Shown piece after piece: positions 14,686-23,133 of a stretch of DNA of 64,000 nt (positions are counted from its first letter, which is position 1; each line of letters opens with the position of its first letter). The translations under genes were made by a program, and so were the position numbers. Source of the DNA: JAAYZQ01 sp034428935 (GTDB lineage Bacteria > Chloroflexota > Anaerolineae > JAAYZQ01). Location: NCBI GenBank assembly GCA_034428935.1, contig DAOUHB010000087.1, positions 1-64,000 of the forward strand, given 5' to 3'. The notes beneath the pieces were generated by a model. It searched no databases. It saw only the letters and a list, made by a program, of their open reading frames with translations, and was not told where the DNA came from.

Positions 14686-16404
14686 CTACTGGCTGGGGTC
14701 CGCCACGCGCCCCAGGAAAAGCAGCGCCCCGCTCTCCAGGTCGCGGATCAAGAAGATAAAGGGCCGGTCCACCGTCATGCGCACCACTTCGGCGGGCGCC
14801 GACGTGAGATTCATGACCACGCCTGTGGCGGCCGCGGCCTCGGTGCCCTCCTCGTCCACCGAGACAAAGGCCTTGTGCACCACCTCCGAGATGTACAGGT
14901 CCGGGGCGCCGGTCATCCCCGAGAAGTCGGCGGCCTCGGTCAAGGCCGCCTCCATGCCCAGGGCGGCCAGGGCCTGGCTGAGGCTGAACTCGGAATCGAA
15001 CTCGAAGCGGGGCATGCTCAGCTCCACGTGCTGGCGGGCCAAACCGGCCTCGATCTCGGCCAGCAGGGCGGCGTCCAGCGACCCCTCGAAGGCCTCGAAT
15101 CCACCTTCCTCGGGCAGGAGGACGATCATCGACAGCTCGCCGCCGTCGTAGGCCAGCTCCACCGCCTGGTACCCGTCGCCCTCGGCGTAGGGCAGCGACT
15201 CGGTCTGGCGCATCATGGGCATCGTGACCTCCTCGCCGTCCAGCAGGGTAAAGGGCCCATCCGCCGTCAGGTTCTCCTCGAAGGGCACCTCCCAGGCGGC
15301 GTTAAAGTAGATGGCGTTGGTCAGCACCAGGCGGGTCAGGGCATCGATGACGCCCGGCGGGATGAGGTCGGTGATGCGATCCTCCGTCTCGCCGGCAACC
15401 CAGTCGTTGATGGTCTGCCGCGCCTCCTCGGGGGCGCCAAAGTCGAGGCGGTGCGGGGTCGCCCCGTAGGCGCTCTCCATCAGCGCCAGGTAGCCGGCCA
15501 GCAGCTCAAAGTCGTGTTGCAGCCACAGGGCATTGGCCACGTGCAGCCGGAAGCCCTCGCCGTCCTTGCCTTCGGCGCCTTCGCCCCGGGCGGCAAGCTC
15601 GCCGGCCAGTTGGGCAAAGCTGGCGTGCAGGGCCTCCTGGGGCAGGTCAAAGTGCAGCGCCTGGGCCATCTGTTCTTCCGTGAGCCCGCGGGCTCCGGCG
15701 TAGGTCATGGCCAGGGCCGCCGAGATGCTGTAGGGAGAATAAAAGAGGTTGCCCTCCTGCTCGCGCAGCAGGTGATAGAGGTCCAGGGCAAAGCGGCTGT
15801 TGCCCTCCGCGAGCGCCGCCAGGTCTGCGTCCTCACCCATGCCGCCCGCCTGCCCTTCCTCGATCCCATCCTGCCCGCCGCGGGGCAACACCAGCTCTCG
15901 CACCTCTCCGCCGGGATTCACCTCCCCCTCCCAGTGAAAATCGCCGCCATTGTCCACCGTCACGTGATAGATGGTGTTCTCGGGGAGGACGACGGGGTAT
16001 TGCACCGTCACGACCCACTCGCCGGCCTTGTACTGGAAGCTGGATCCGCCCACGGTGTTGGCCGGGGTGATGTCCTCTTCCGTCCAGTCGAGGCCGGCCG
16101 CCGGTGCAGCCCGGCTGTACGCCGTGGCCAGGTAGGCCAGGGCGGCGTCGCGGGCAAAGGCCGGCCCCAGGTTCAGCGACTCTTCGCCGCCGGGCGCCGG
16201 CTCCTGATCGGGGGCCGTCGGCTCGGGCACGGGCGTCGCCTCTTCCGTCGTTGGTTCGGGCGCCGGTTGATCGTCGCCAGGGGTGGGGTTGGCCACGGAC
16301 GTGGGGGCCGGCGCGCAGGCGCCCATCACCAGGCCCACCAGCAGGCCCAGGAGCAGCAAGCGCTGCCCCAGGCTGATGGCTCGCTGTCGCCAGGATTTTG
16401 ACAT
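14686..16404 (-). CDS. Serpin lipoprotein (serine protease inhibitor)
   Basis: ATG 16404 gives 572 residues; a longer open frame upstream lacks any start signal. Residues 1-32 are a lipoprotein signal ending VMGAC. A Pro/Glu/Thr linker and a domain of about 100 residues (from LGPAFARDAALAYLA) precede the serpin fold (about 195-572). The serpin part shows NLFYSPYSISAALAMTYAGA, LTNAIYFNAAWE and the breach motif HKAFVSVDEEGTEAAAATG. That small-residue hinge (P15 Gly to P9 Ala) marks an inhibitory serpin. Counting from the hinge puts P1-P1' at Thr-Ser in VVMNLTSAP. The C-terminus has RPFIFLIRDLESGALLFLGRV. It probably guards the cell surface against external proteases. A good terminator follows. 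Confidence 0.9.
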   Translation of the reverse strand: MSKSWRQRAISLGQRLLLLGLLVGLVMGACAPAPTSVANPTPGDDQPAPEPTTEEATPVPEPTAPDQEPAPGGEESLNLGPAFARDAALAYLATAYSRAAPAAGLDWTEEDITPANTVGGSSFQYKAGEWVVTVQYPVVLPENTIYHVTVDNGGDFHWEGEVNPGGEVRELVLPRGGQDGIEEGQAGGMGEDADLAALAEGNSRFALDLYHLLREQEGNLFYSPYSISAALAMTYAGARGLTEEQMAQALHFDLPQEALHASFAQLAGELAARGEGAEGKDGEGFRLHVANALWLQHDFELLAGYLALMESAYGATPHRLDFGAPEEARQTINDWVAGETEDRITDLIPPGVIDALTRLVLTNAIYFNAAWEVPFEENLTADGPFTLLDGEEVTMPMMRQTESLPYAEGDGYQAVELAYDGGELSMIVLLPEEGGFEAFEGSLDAALLAEIEAGLARQHVELSMPRFEFDSEFSLSQALAALGMEAALTEAADFSGMTGAPDLYISEVVHKAFVSVDEEGTEAAAATGVVMNLTSAPAEVVRMTVDRPFIFLIRDLESGALLFLGRVADPSQ

Positions 16405-16527
16405 TCTACTTCTCCCCTCTCTTTCTGACGAGCCGTTATTCGAGGCTCGCCAGCTATGAGACGCAAGCGGCACGCAAATTGTTCCCATGGCCCTGCCGGC
16501 GTCGCACATGCGCATCTGTTGGTTGTA

Positions 16528-16579
16528 CACGCCCCACGAACGTTCATGAACAACACAACACCATAACACTCGCGGGCAG
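16528..16579. repeat. Dispersed intergenic element, related to 40845-40898
   Basis: Read on the minus strand this runs CTGCCCGCGAGTGTTATG and on to AACGTTCGTGGGG. It matches 40845-40898 on the plus strand for about 50 bases with only a few differences and two one-base gaps. Both copies are non-coding. This copy lies upstream of the serpin gene. Confidence 0.6.
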
Positions 16580-16628
16580 CGCCCGCTCCCACCACCGCTC
16601 GCGGGCCGATAATGGTTCCGCCCACCAC

Positions 16629-16657
16629 TTGCGGGCTGGGCCAAGTTGTAGTATAGT
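16629..16657 (+). promoter_or_regulatory. Promoter for the alkyltransferase-like gene
   Basis: TTGCGG, 17 bases, TATAGT. The predicted start near 16664 gives a 32-base leader to ATG 16696. Confidence 0.65.
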
Positions 16658-16695
16658 TCGCCTGGTTCTCTTGTGCACAGGCAGGAGGTGCAGCG

Positions 16696-17067
16696 ATGAA
16701 CTCCTTTTTCCATCAAGTGTACCGCGTCGTGCGCCTGATTCCCCCGGGGCAGGTGGCCACCTACGGCCAGATCGCCCGCATCCTGGGCGCGCCGCGGGCC
16801 GCCCGCACCGTTGGCTGGGCGCTCCACGATCTGCCCGAGGGCAGCGACGTGCCCTGGCAGCGGGTGGTCAATGCCCGCGGGGCCATCAGCCTGGAGAGAC
16901 GGGGGTTGGGGGGCGCCGTCCAGCGCGCCCTGCTGGAAGAAGAAGGCGTGCGTTTCGGGCCCGAGGGCCAGATCGACCTGGCCGTCTATGGCTGGCCCGG
17001 GCCCGACCTGGCCGAAGTGCAGTCGCTCCGCTCGCCCCTGGGCGGCGAGGCGTCGCCGGACGAGTGA
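16696..17067 (+). CDS. Alkyltransferase-like protein (ATL)
   Basis: The 123-residue protein is the DNA-binding half of O6-alkylguanine alkyltransferases: IPPGQVATYGQIARILGAPRAARTVGWAL, with the helix-turn-helix and the arginine finger. The alkyl-acceptor motif PCHR is replaced by PWQR, so the reactive Cys is Trp. That is the hallmark of ATL proteins, which bind alkylated guanines, flip the base and hand the lesion to nucleotide-excision repair instead of repairing it themselves. AGGAGGTGCAGCG precedes the ATG, and a good promoter lies upstream. The last 15 residues beyond the domain are low-complexity. Confidence 0.9.
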   Translation: MNSFFHQVYRVVRLIPPGQVATYGQIARILGAPRAARTVGWALHDLPEGSDVPWQRVVNARGAISLERRGLGGAVQRALLEEEGVRFGPEGQIDLAVYGWPGPDLAEVQSLRSPLGGEASPDE

Positions 17068-17110
17068 GACAGGGTTGAGAGCACACGTGTCATATCATCT
17101 CTCGCATTGT

Positions 17111-17139
17111 TTGCAGAATTGGCCCATATCAGCTACAAT
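17111..17139 (+). promoter_or_regulatory. Promoter for the MFS/signalling run
   Basis: TTGCAG, 17 bases, TACAAT. The predicted start near 17146 gives a leader of about 47 bases to GTG 17193. It is the only clear promoter before the four co-directional genes to 22851. Confidence 0.65.
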
Positions 17140-17192
17140 GAGCCTGTCACCTGCCCTTCCATGCACGCGTAAGGGGGTGGAAAGGAGCGACC

Positions 17193-18551
17193 GTGGCCGC
17201 AATAGCTGAGAACCGCGCCTACCGCAAGATCATCAACTCGTGGAGCATGTACGACTGGGCCAACTCGGCCTTTGCGACCACAATCATGGCCGCCATGTTC
17301 CCGCCCTTCTACCGCTCCCTCGCCATCGCCGCCGGCCTGAGCGAGCCGGATGCCACGGCCGCGTGGGCCTACACCACCGCCTTCGGGCTCGCGCTGGCGG
17401 CCGTCATGGCGCCCATCCTGGGCGCCATTTCCGATCATACCGGCGGTAAAAAGCGATACATTGCCTTTTTCGTGGCCCTGGGCGTCGTGGCCACGGCGCT
17501 GTTCGTCATCCTGGGCGACGATAACTACCTGCTCGCCTCGGTGCTGTTCATCCTGGGCGACATCGGTTTCGCCGGGGCCGAGGTCTTTTACGAATCGCTC
17601 CTGCCCCACATCGCCAAAAAAGGCGACATCGACCGGGTGTCGACGCGGGGCTATGCCCTGGGCTACCTGGGCGGCGGCATCCTCCTGGTGATCAATGTCC
17701 TGTGGTACATGCAGCCCGAGTGGTTCTTCATGGCCAACGCCGGCGTTGCCCTGCGGGTGGCCTTTTTCAGCGTGGCCGTCTGGTGGGCCGTCTTTTCCAT
17801 CCCCCTGTTTCGCAACGTGCCCGAGCCGCCCGTGGTGCGTACCACCGGCCCGGCGGCGGGCACCAGCTCCATCGGGGCCGGCTTCCGGCGCCTGAGGCAC
17901 ACCTTCGGCCAGGTGAGGCGCTACAGGCAGCTCCTGATCTTTCTCGTCGCCTTCTGGATCTATAACGACGGCATCGGCACCATCATCAAGATGGCCACCG
18001 CCTACGGCGACGAGATCGGCATCGGGCTGACCGACATGACCATTGCCCTGATCATCACCCAGTTCGTGGGCATCCCCTTTGCCTTTGCCTTTGGCGCCCT
18101 CGCCGGGCGCCTGGGCACCAAGCGCTCGATCCTGCTGGCCCTGGGGGTCTATATCCTCATCTCCATCGCCGGCTATTTCATGCAAACGGCCCTCCACTTC
18201 TATATCCTGGCCTTTGCCGTCGGCACCGTGCAAGGGGGGTCCCAGGCCCTCAGCCGTTCGTTGTACGGCACCATGGTTCCCAAGAGCCAGGCGGCCGAGT
18301 TCTTTGGCTTTTTCAGCACCAGCAGCAAGTTTGCCGGCATCTTTGGGCCGGTGCTCTTTGGCCTCGTGAGCCAGCTCGCCGGCGGCAGCCGCCTGGCGAT
18401 CCTGGCCCTCATTACCTTTTTTGTCATCGGCGGCTCGCTCCTCCTGTTTGTCGACGTCGACGAAGGGCGGCGCATAGCCATAGACGAGGATGCGGCTGCC
18501 CTGGCGGCCGCATCCTGGGATAGGCCATCCCCGGACGGAATGACGACGTGA
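17193..18551 (+). CDS. UMF1/Atg22-like major facilitator protein
   Basis: GTG 17193 follows AAAGGAG. The 452-residue protein has about twelve membrane segments. Its N-terminus, INSWSMYDWANSAFATTIMAAMFPPFY, is the signature of the UMF1 family (Atg22-like MFS). GAISDHTGGKKRYIAF is the loop 2-3 MFS motif, and the equivalent second-half loop is LAGRLGTKRS. Fungal Atg22 effluxes amino acids; the bacterial substrate is unknown. Its stop overlaps the start of the REC-GAF gene by four bases (GTGA), so transporter and regulator are translationally coupled, suggesting that they share a signal or function. Confidence 0.85.
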   Translation: MAAIAENRAYRKIINSWSMYDWANSAFATTIMAAMFPPFYRSLAIAAGLSEPDATAAWAYTTAFGLALAAVMAPILGAISDHTGGKKRYIAFFVALGVVATALFVILGDDNYLLASVLFILGDIGFAGAEVFYESLLPHIAKKGDIDRVSTRGYALGYLGGGILLVINVLWYMQPEWFFMANAGVALRVAFFSVAVWWAVFSIPLFRNVPEPPVVRTTGPAAGTSSIGAGFRRLRHTFGQVRRYRQLLIFLVAFWIYNDGIGTIIKMATAYGDEIGIGLTDMTIALIITQFVGIPFAFAFGALAGRLGTKRSILLALGVYILISIAGYFMQTALHFYILAFAVGTVQGGSQALSRSLYGTMVPKSQAAEFFGFFSTSSKFAGIFGPVLFGLVSQLAGGSRLAILALITFFVIGGSLLLFVDVDEGRRIAIDEDAAALAAASWDRPSPDGMTT

Positions 18552-19465
18552 CCACGGAAACTGTGCTGATCATCGACGACAGCGCGGAGATCCGGTCTCT
18601 CCTGGAGAGCCTGCTGCCGTTCGCCGGCTACGAGACGCTGAGTGCCGGCACGGGCTGGGAGGGCCTGGGCCTGGCCTTTCACGCGCGGCCTGACGTCCTG
18701 CTCCTGGACCTGGAGCTGCCCGACATCGGCGGGCTCAAGATCCTGGAGCAATTGAACCGCGCCAACCTGAGCATCCCCTCCGTCATCATGACCGGCTACG
18801 GCTCCGAAGGCGTAGCCGCCAAGGCGCTGCGCCTGGGCGCCCTCGGCTACCTGATCAAGCCCTTCACCGCCGAAGAGGTGCTGGCCACCGTGGAAAAGGC
18901 GCTGACGATGGGGCGGCTGGTACGGGAAAGGGCCAGCCTTTCGGCCCTCGTGGACCGCCAGACGCGCTATCTGCAGGCCCTGTCGACCCTCAGCCAGGCC
19001 CTGGTCAACAGCACGGACTGCGACCTGCTCCTTCAGCGCATCGTCGATGCGGCCCAATACATGACCCGCGCCGATTCGTCCTGGCTTTCCTTGCGCCAGG
19101 ACGAGGGCGCGCGCTTCCGGGTGGTCGCTCAGCGCGGCAAAACGGGATGCACGAGCCTGGAGTTCTGCGAGACGTCGGGTTCCGAGAACGTGTCGCCCGT
19201 ACTGACCCAGGGCACCCCCGTGCGCACCCGGGCTGCCTCGGGCACCACCATCCGTCTGCAAACCGAGGACGAGGTCAAGGCCCTGCTCCAGATGCCCCTT
19301 TGCCTGCCCGAGGTCACCTTGGGCCTGCTGTCCGTCGACCGTCGGGAAAGTGACGTTCCATTCAGCGAGCAGGACCAAGAGCTCCTGCAGATCCTGGCCA
19401 GCTACGTGCTGCTGGCCCTGGAAAGGAATCGACAGCCCGGTCAAGGGGCCGAATCCACGCGTTAG
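18548..19465 (+). CDS. Response regulator with GAF output domain
   Basis: GTG 18548 overlaps the MFS stop. Residues 5-120 form a receiver domain: DD at 10-11, phosphoacceptor Asp54 in LLLDLEL, Thr/Ser in IMTGYGS and Lys in LIKPF. A short coiled linker (about 125-150) leads to a GAF domain (about 150-295). There is no DNA-binding, kinase or cyclase domain, so output is probably through protein contacts or ligand binding. FGE/HAMP-type linkers are absent. The gene precedes an MBL phosphodiesterase and a REC-GAF-cyclase in the same direction, with a 77-base gap. Confidence 0.85.
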   Translation: MTTETVLIIDDSAEIRSLLESLLPFAGYETLSAGTGWEGLGLAFHARPDVLLLDLELPDIGGLKILEQLNRANLSIPSVIMTGYGSEGVAAKALRLGALGYLIKPFTAEEVLATVEKALTMGRLVRERASLSALVDRQTRYLQALSTLSQALVNSTDCDLLLQRIVDAAQYMTRADSSWLSLRQDEGARFRVVAQRGKTGCTSLEFCETSGSENVSPVLTQGTPVRTRAASGTTIRLQTEDEVKALLQMPLCLPEVTLGLLSVDRRESDVPFSEQDQELLQILASYVLLALERNRQPGQGAESTR

Positions 19466-19542
19466 CAGTCTTGTCCAGGGCTGCACGTCATCGCCGCAAC
19501 GATCCCGGGTGAGGTGGCCCCTGCCCAGCCTTCGAGGTCAAC

Positions 19543-20364
19543 ATGAGAATCAGGTTTTGGGGTGTACGCGGCTCGATCCCCGTACCCGGCCCCAGCACCG
19601 TTCGCGTGGGTGGTAACACGCCCTGTGTGGAGGTCGAGACCGAGCAACGCCAGGTGGTCATCCTCGACGCCGGCACAGGCATACGGCTGCTGGGCCTGGA
19701 CCTGGCAGCCCGCCGCGGCGGGAGGCTCATGGCCGTCCTCCTCTTCAGCCACACGCACTGGGATCACATCCAGGGCCTGCCCTTTTTCGGCCCGGCTCGC
19801 CTCCGGCACAACCGCCTGGTCATCCTCGGCGAGCGCCGCATGGACAGCCGCCTGGAGCAGGTCCTGGCCGGCCAGATGGTGGACGCCTATTTGCCCTTCA
19901 CCATCGAAGACCTGCGCGCCGACCTGCTCATCAAGGAGGTCCGGGACGGTGAAAAGATTGTCGTGGGCGAATGTACCACCATCTTGCCCCGCAGCCTGGA
20001 GCACCCGGGCGGCGTGTTCGGCTATCGCATCGCCTGCCAGGGCAAGGCCGTGGTATATGCCAGCGACGTGAGCCATCCCCTCGGCGGCCTCGACCCCGGG
20101 CTGGTGGACCTCGCCCGGGGGGTCGACCTTCTCATCCACGACGCGCAGTTCACCCCCGAAGAGCGGCTTCGCTATGCCGACTGGGGACACAGCAGTTGGT
20201 TGGAGGCCGTCCGCGTGGCACAAGCGGCCGGGGCCGCGCGGCTGGCACTCTTTCACCACGCTCCGCTCCATGACGACGACTGCCTGGAGGAGATCGAGCG
20301 ACAGGCCAGGGAGCAGTATGCCGGGGCCTTTCTCGCCCGCGAGGGCATGGAGATCAAGATCTAG
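19543..20364 (+). CDS. MBL-fold hydrolase, PhnP/phosphodiesterase-like
   Basis: The 273-residue protein has the metallo-beta-lactamase metal motif SHTHWDH (His70, His72, Asp74, His75), later Asp in YASDVSH and a terminal His in LFHHAP. The start MRIRFWGVRGSIPVPGP and the TPCVEV segment fit a group related to PhnP, tRNase Z and class II cyclic-nucleotide phosphodiesterases. Placed 12 bases before a nucleotide cyclase gene, a role in degrading the cyclase product is attractive but unproven. It is expected to be cytosolic with two zinc or manganese ions. Confidence 0.8.
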   Translation: MRIRFWGVRGSIPVPGPSTVRVGGNTPCVEVETEQRQVVILDAGTGIRLLGLDLAARRGGRLMAVLLFSHTHWDHIQGLPFFGPARLRHNRLVILGERRMDSRLEQVLAGQMVDAYLPFTIEDLRADLLIKEVRDGEKIVVGECTTILPRSLEHPGGVFGYRIACQGKAVVYASDVSHPLGGLDPGLVDLARGVDLLIHDAQFTPEERLRYADWGHSSWLEAVRVAQAAGAARLALFHHAPLHDDDCLEEIERQAREQYAGAFLAREGMEIKI

Positions 20365-20376
20365 CGGATTGGAGAT

Positions 20377-22851
20377 ATGCAAATACGCGAACAGGCCGAA
20401 TTCCTGGATAGGAAGTCGCAGGCCGTGGTCCTCGTCGTGGACGATTCCGTGTCCCACGCCCAAATGGTAGCAGCGCACCTGGAGCGCGCCGGATATCGAA
20501 CCAGGTTGGCCTATGGCGGCCCTGAGGCCCTGGCGCTCATCGAGGAACAGCCCCCCGACCTCGTCATACTCGACGTTATGATGCCCGGGATGGACGGCTT
20601 TCAGGTGTGCGAACGACTCAAGACGAACGACAACACCTGGTTTATCCCCGTCATCCTGCTCACGGCCCTCAACGACCAGCGGGATCGGATCCGCGGCATC
20701 GAGAGCGGGGCCGACGATTTTTTGAGCAAGCCTTTTAACCGCGAGGAGCTGCTGGCCCGCGTCCGCTCGCTGCTCCGGCTCAAGTTCGCCCGCGACGCCC
20801 TGCAGACCGAGCGCAACCGCCTGGTCCTCCTCTACGAAATCAGCCAGGGGATCAACAGCCACCTGGCCGTGGACAAGGTCTTGCGCCGCATCGTCGATCA
20901 TACGCGCGAGGCGCTGCCGGCCAACATGTGCAGCATCCTGATCCTGGACCGGGAACGCAGCCATGCCCGGCAGTTCATCAGCCGCGAAGGCGCGCCGCCC
21001 GTGGCCGCCGAGGGGGTCACCCCGGTGGTCTTTCAGCAGGGCCTCGCCGCCTGGATCCTGGAGCACCAGCAGAGCACCGTCATCGACGACACGAGCAGCG
21101 ATCCTCGCTGGCTCGTGCTGCCCGGCGACACCTTTCCCGTGGGGTCGGTCATCGGCGCGCCCATGCTCTTTGCCTCCGAGTCCATCGGCGTTCTGCTGGC
21201 CACCCACCCCCAGCCCCGGTCCTTTGACGACCGCCACCTGGCCCTCCTCAACTCTATCGCCGCCCAGGCGGCCATCGCCGTGCGAAACGCGCAGCTCTAC
21301 GAGGTCGAGCAACGCCGGAGGCGTGACCTCGAGATGCTGCAGCAGACGGCCGTGGCGCTGAGCGCCGAGCTCAACTGGGACGTGCTCATCCACCTCATCC
21401 TCGACCAGGCCAGCACGCTCCTGGCAGCTCCCGCCGCCAGCCTGATGCTCGTGGACGAGACGGGCGATCACCTGGCCATCGCCGCCTGGCGCGGCCTGTC
21501 GCAGCGCTACGCCCACCGCGAGCGCCTGGCCTGGAGCCAGGTCACCCTTCACCTCGGCGACGGGGGGCGCTCCTTCCAGATCCCCGACCTGGCCCAGGAG
21601 GAACCCCTGGGGCGCTCCGACCTGCTCCTGCGCGAGGGCGTGGTCGGCCAGTTGTCCCTGGCCCTCGTCGCCTCGGGGCGCTTCTGGGGGCTGATCAACG
21701 TCTACAGCCAGGGGGAGCCGCGTCTTTTTGCCGCCCACGAGATCCGCCTGGCCGAAACCTTTGCCCAGCAGGCGGCCATTGCCCTGGTCAATGCCCGGCT
21801 GCTCCAGGACGCCCGCGAGGAGCGTGGCAAGCTGTCGGCCGTCTTGAGCAGCACCACCGACGCCGTCCTCGTAATCGACACAGCCGGCAAGCTCATCCTC
21901 GCCAACCCGGCAGCCGAGCAGCTCTTTGGCGCCCAGGTGGCCTCGCGCTTCGGCCAGCCCCTGGCCGGCTACCTGCCCTCCGAGTTCCTCAGCGTCTTTG
22001 ACCACGTCCTCCAGGAGGGCCGCGCCCAGAGCGCCGAGATCATGCGCCAGGAGCGCGCCTATTACCTCAGCGTGTCGCCCGTGGCGGGCGTGGGCCAGGT
22101 GGCCGTCATCACGGATATCACGGCGCTAAAGATGCTCGAGTCCATGCGCCTGCGCGCCGAGCGGGAGGAACGCCGCCACATCCGCCAGATGTTCGAGCGC
22201 TACGTCGGCCCCGAGCTGGTGGATCGCATCCTGGCCCAGGAGGCCGGCATGCTGGATCGTCGCGAGCGGCGCAACGCCGTCGTCCTGTTCACCGACCTGC
22301 GCGGCTTCACGCGGATGACTTCTACCGTGCCGGCCCACGTGGTCATCGAAGTCCTCAACGAGTTCTTTACCGAAATGGTCGACGTGGTGCACGCCCACCA
22401 CGGCACCGTCTTTGACCTGGCCGGCGACGAGTTGATGGTCGCCTTTGGCGTCCCCTTTATCCAGCACGACGCCCCTCAGCGCGCCCTGCAAGCGGCGGGT
22501 GCCATGCAGCAGGCCTTTGCCCGCCTGCGCGCCAGATGGGAGGCCGAGCGCGGCATCGAGGTGGGCCTGGGGGTCGGCATCGACCGGGGCCAGGTGGTCA
22601 TGGGCAGCATCGGCGCGGCCCGGCACATGAACTTTGGGCTCGTAGGCTATGCCGTGAACACGGCCCACCGCCTGGTCGAGCTGGCGCAGCATGGGCAGAT
22701 CATTCTCTCCGAGGCGGTCTACGTGGGCCTCGGGGGCAGGCTGGAGGGCTGGACCTTCGAGGCCCTGCCGCCCGTTCTCCCCAAGGGAAGGGGCGAGCCG
22801 CTGCAGATCTATATCGCCCACCAGGGTGCGGCCCCCGAGCCTGCGCCCTGA
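20377..22851 (+). CDS. REC-GAF-GAF-PAS class III nucleotide cyclase
   Basis: The 824-residue protein has, in order, a receiver domain (17-135; Asp66, Lys118), GAF1 (about 150-305), GAF2 (about 320-475), PAS (about 482-585) and a class III cyclase homology domain (about 595-815). Metal-binding aspartates are present (D640 in FTDLRGFT; D684 in AGDELM), as are the transition-state Asn761 and Arg765 in NTAHRL. The two purine-recognition positions are altered: Asp680 where adenylate cyclases have Lys, and Tyr758 where they have Asp or Thr. Substrate preference is therefore uncertain. It probably turns phosphorelay and GAF-ligand signals into a cyclic nucleotide. A hairpin terminator follows. Confidence 0.85.
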   Translation: MQIREQAEFLDRKSQAVVLVVDDSVSHAQMVAAHLERAGYRTRLAYGGPEALALIEEQPPDLVILDVMMPGMDGFQVCERLKTNDNTWFIPVILLTALNDQRDRIRGIESGADDFLSKPFNREELLARVRSLLRLKFARDALQTERNRLVLLYEISQGINSHLAVDKVLRRIVDHTREALPANMCSILILDRERSHARQFISREGAPPVAAEGVTPVVFQQGLAAWILEHQQSTVIDDTSSDPRWLVLPGDTFPVGSVIGAPMLFASESIGVLLATHPQPRSFDDRHLALLNSIAAQAAIAVRNAQLYEVEQRRRRDLEMLQQTAVALSAELNWDVLIHLILDQASTLLAAPAASLMLVDETGDHLAIAAWRGLSQRYAHRERLAWSQVTLHLGDGGRSFQIPDLAQEEPLGRSDLLLREGVVGQLSLALVASGRFWGLINVYSQGEPRLFAAHEIRLAETFAQQAAIALVNARLLQDAREERGKLSAVLSSTTDAVLVIDTAGKLILANPAAEQLFGAQVASRFGQPLAGYLPSEFLSVFDHVLQEGRAQSAEIMRQERAYYLSVSPVAGVGQVAVITDITALKMLESMRLRAEREERRHIRQMFERYVGPELVDRILAQEAGMLDRRERRNAVVLFTDLRGFTRMTSTVPAHVVIEVLNEFFTEMVDVVHAHHGTVFDLAGDELMVAFGVPFIQHDAPQRALQAAGAMQQAFARLRARWEAERGIEVGLGVGIDRGQVVMGSIGAARHMNFGLVGYAVNTAHRLVELAQHGQIILSEAVYVGLGGRLEGWTFEALPPVLPKGRGEPLQIYIAHQGAAPEPAP

Positions 22852-22873
22852 ACGCCGCCCCTTGCGAAATCTT

Positions 22874-22900
22874 GGGTGGCGCCTGCCGTGGGCGCCACCC
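22874..22900 (+). terminator. Hairpin after the cyclase gene
   Basis: GGGTGGCGCC and GGCGCCACCC form a perfect 10-bp stem with a 7-base loop, 23 bases after the cyclase stop. No T-run follows. Its right side merges into a dispersed element shared with 6839-6880. Confidence 0.55.
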
Positions 22901-22920
22901 ACCCCGTTCGCGCCCTCTTG
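22878..22920. repeat. Dispersed intergenic element, copy 2
   Basis: Matches 6839-6880 at both ends (see that entry). In this copy the left part forms the perfect hairpin listed above. Confidence 0.4.
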
Positions 22921-22944
22921 CCCATCCCGTCGCCTCCGGGGGGA

Positions 22945-22983
22945 TGTATCTCAAAATGTATCCCCTTTCTGTATCTCGATACA
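22945..22983 (+). promoter_or_regulatory. Operator-like array of TGTATC sites
   Basis: TGTATC occurs at 22945, 22957 and 22970, spaced 12 and 13 bases. The last is followed after two bases by its complement GATACA (22978-22983), making the palindrome TGTATC-TC-GATACA. Half-sites on one helical face plus a palindrome are the usual pattern of a repressor operator. It lies 150 bases before the transketolase genes, so it probably controls them. The regulator is not in the window. Confidence 0.5.
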
Positions 22984-23133
22984 TGGACACACCCCTCGTT
23001 CCATGATATTCTGACGGCGACACAGGGGGTGTATTCGTGCCCCCCGGCGATGCGATCCCCTGGCAGCACGCTAGAATCCGCCGTGTTGGCCTACCCCCGG
23101 GGAATCGCAGGCGCACAGAAAGGCAGGTGTGTT

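Noticed and set aside
16405..16827. N-terminal extension of the serpin frame
   Set aside because: The extra 141 residues have no ribosome site and cover a dispersed repeat; the lipoprotein signal starts at ATG 16404.
19462..22005. 847-residue minus-strand frame opposite the MBL and cyclase genes
   Set aside because: No domain resemblance and a Gly/Gln/His-rich composition; the plus strand has well-defined families.
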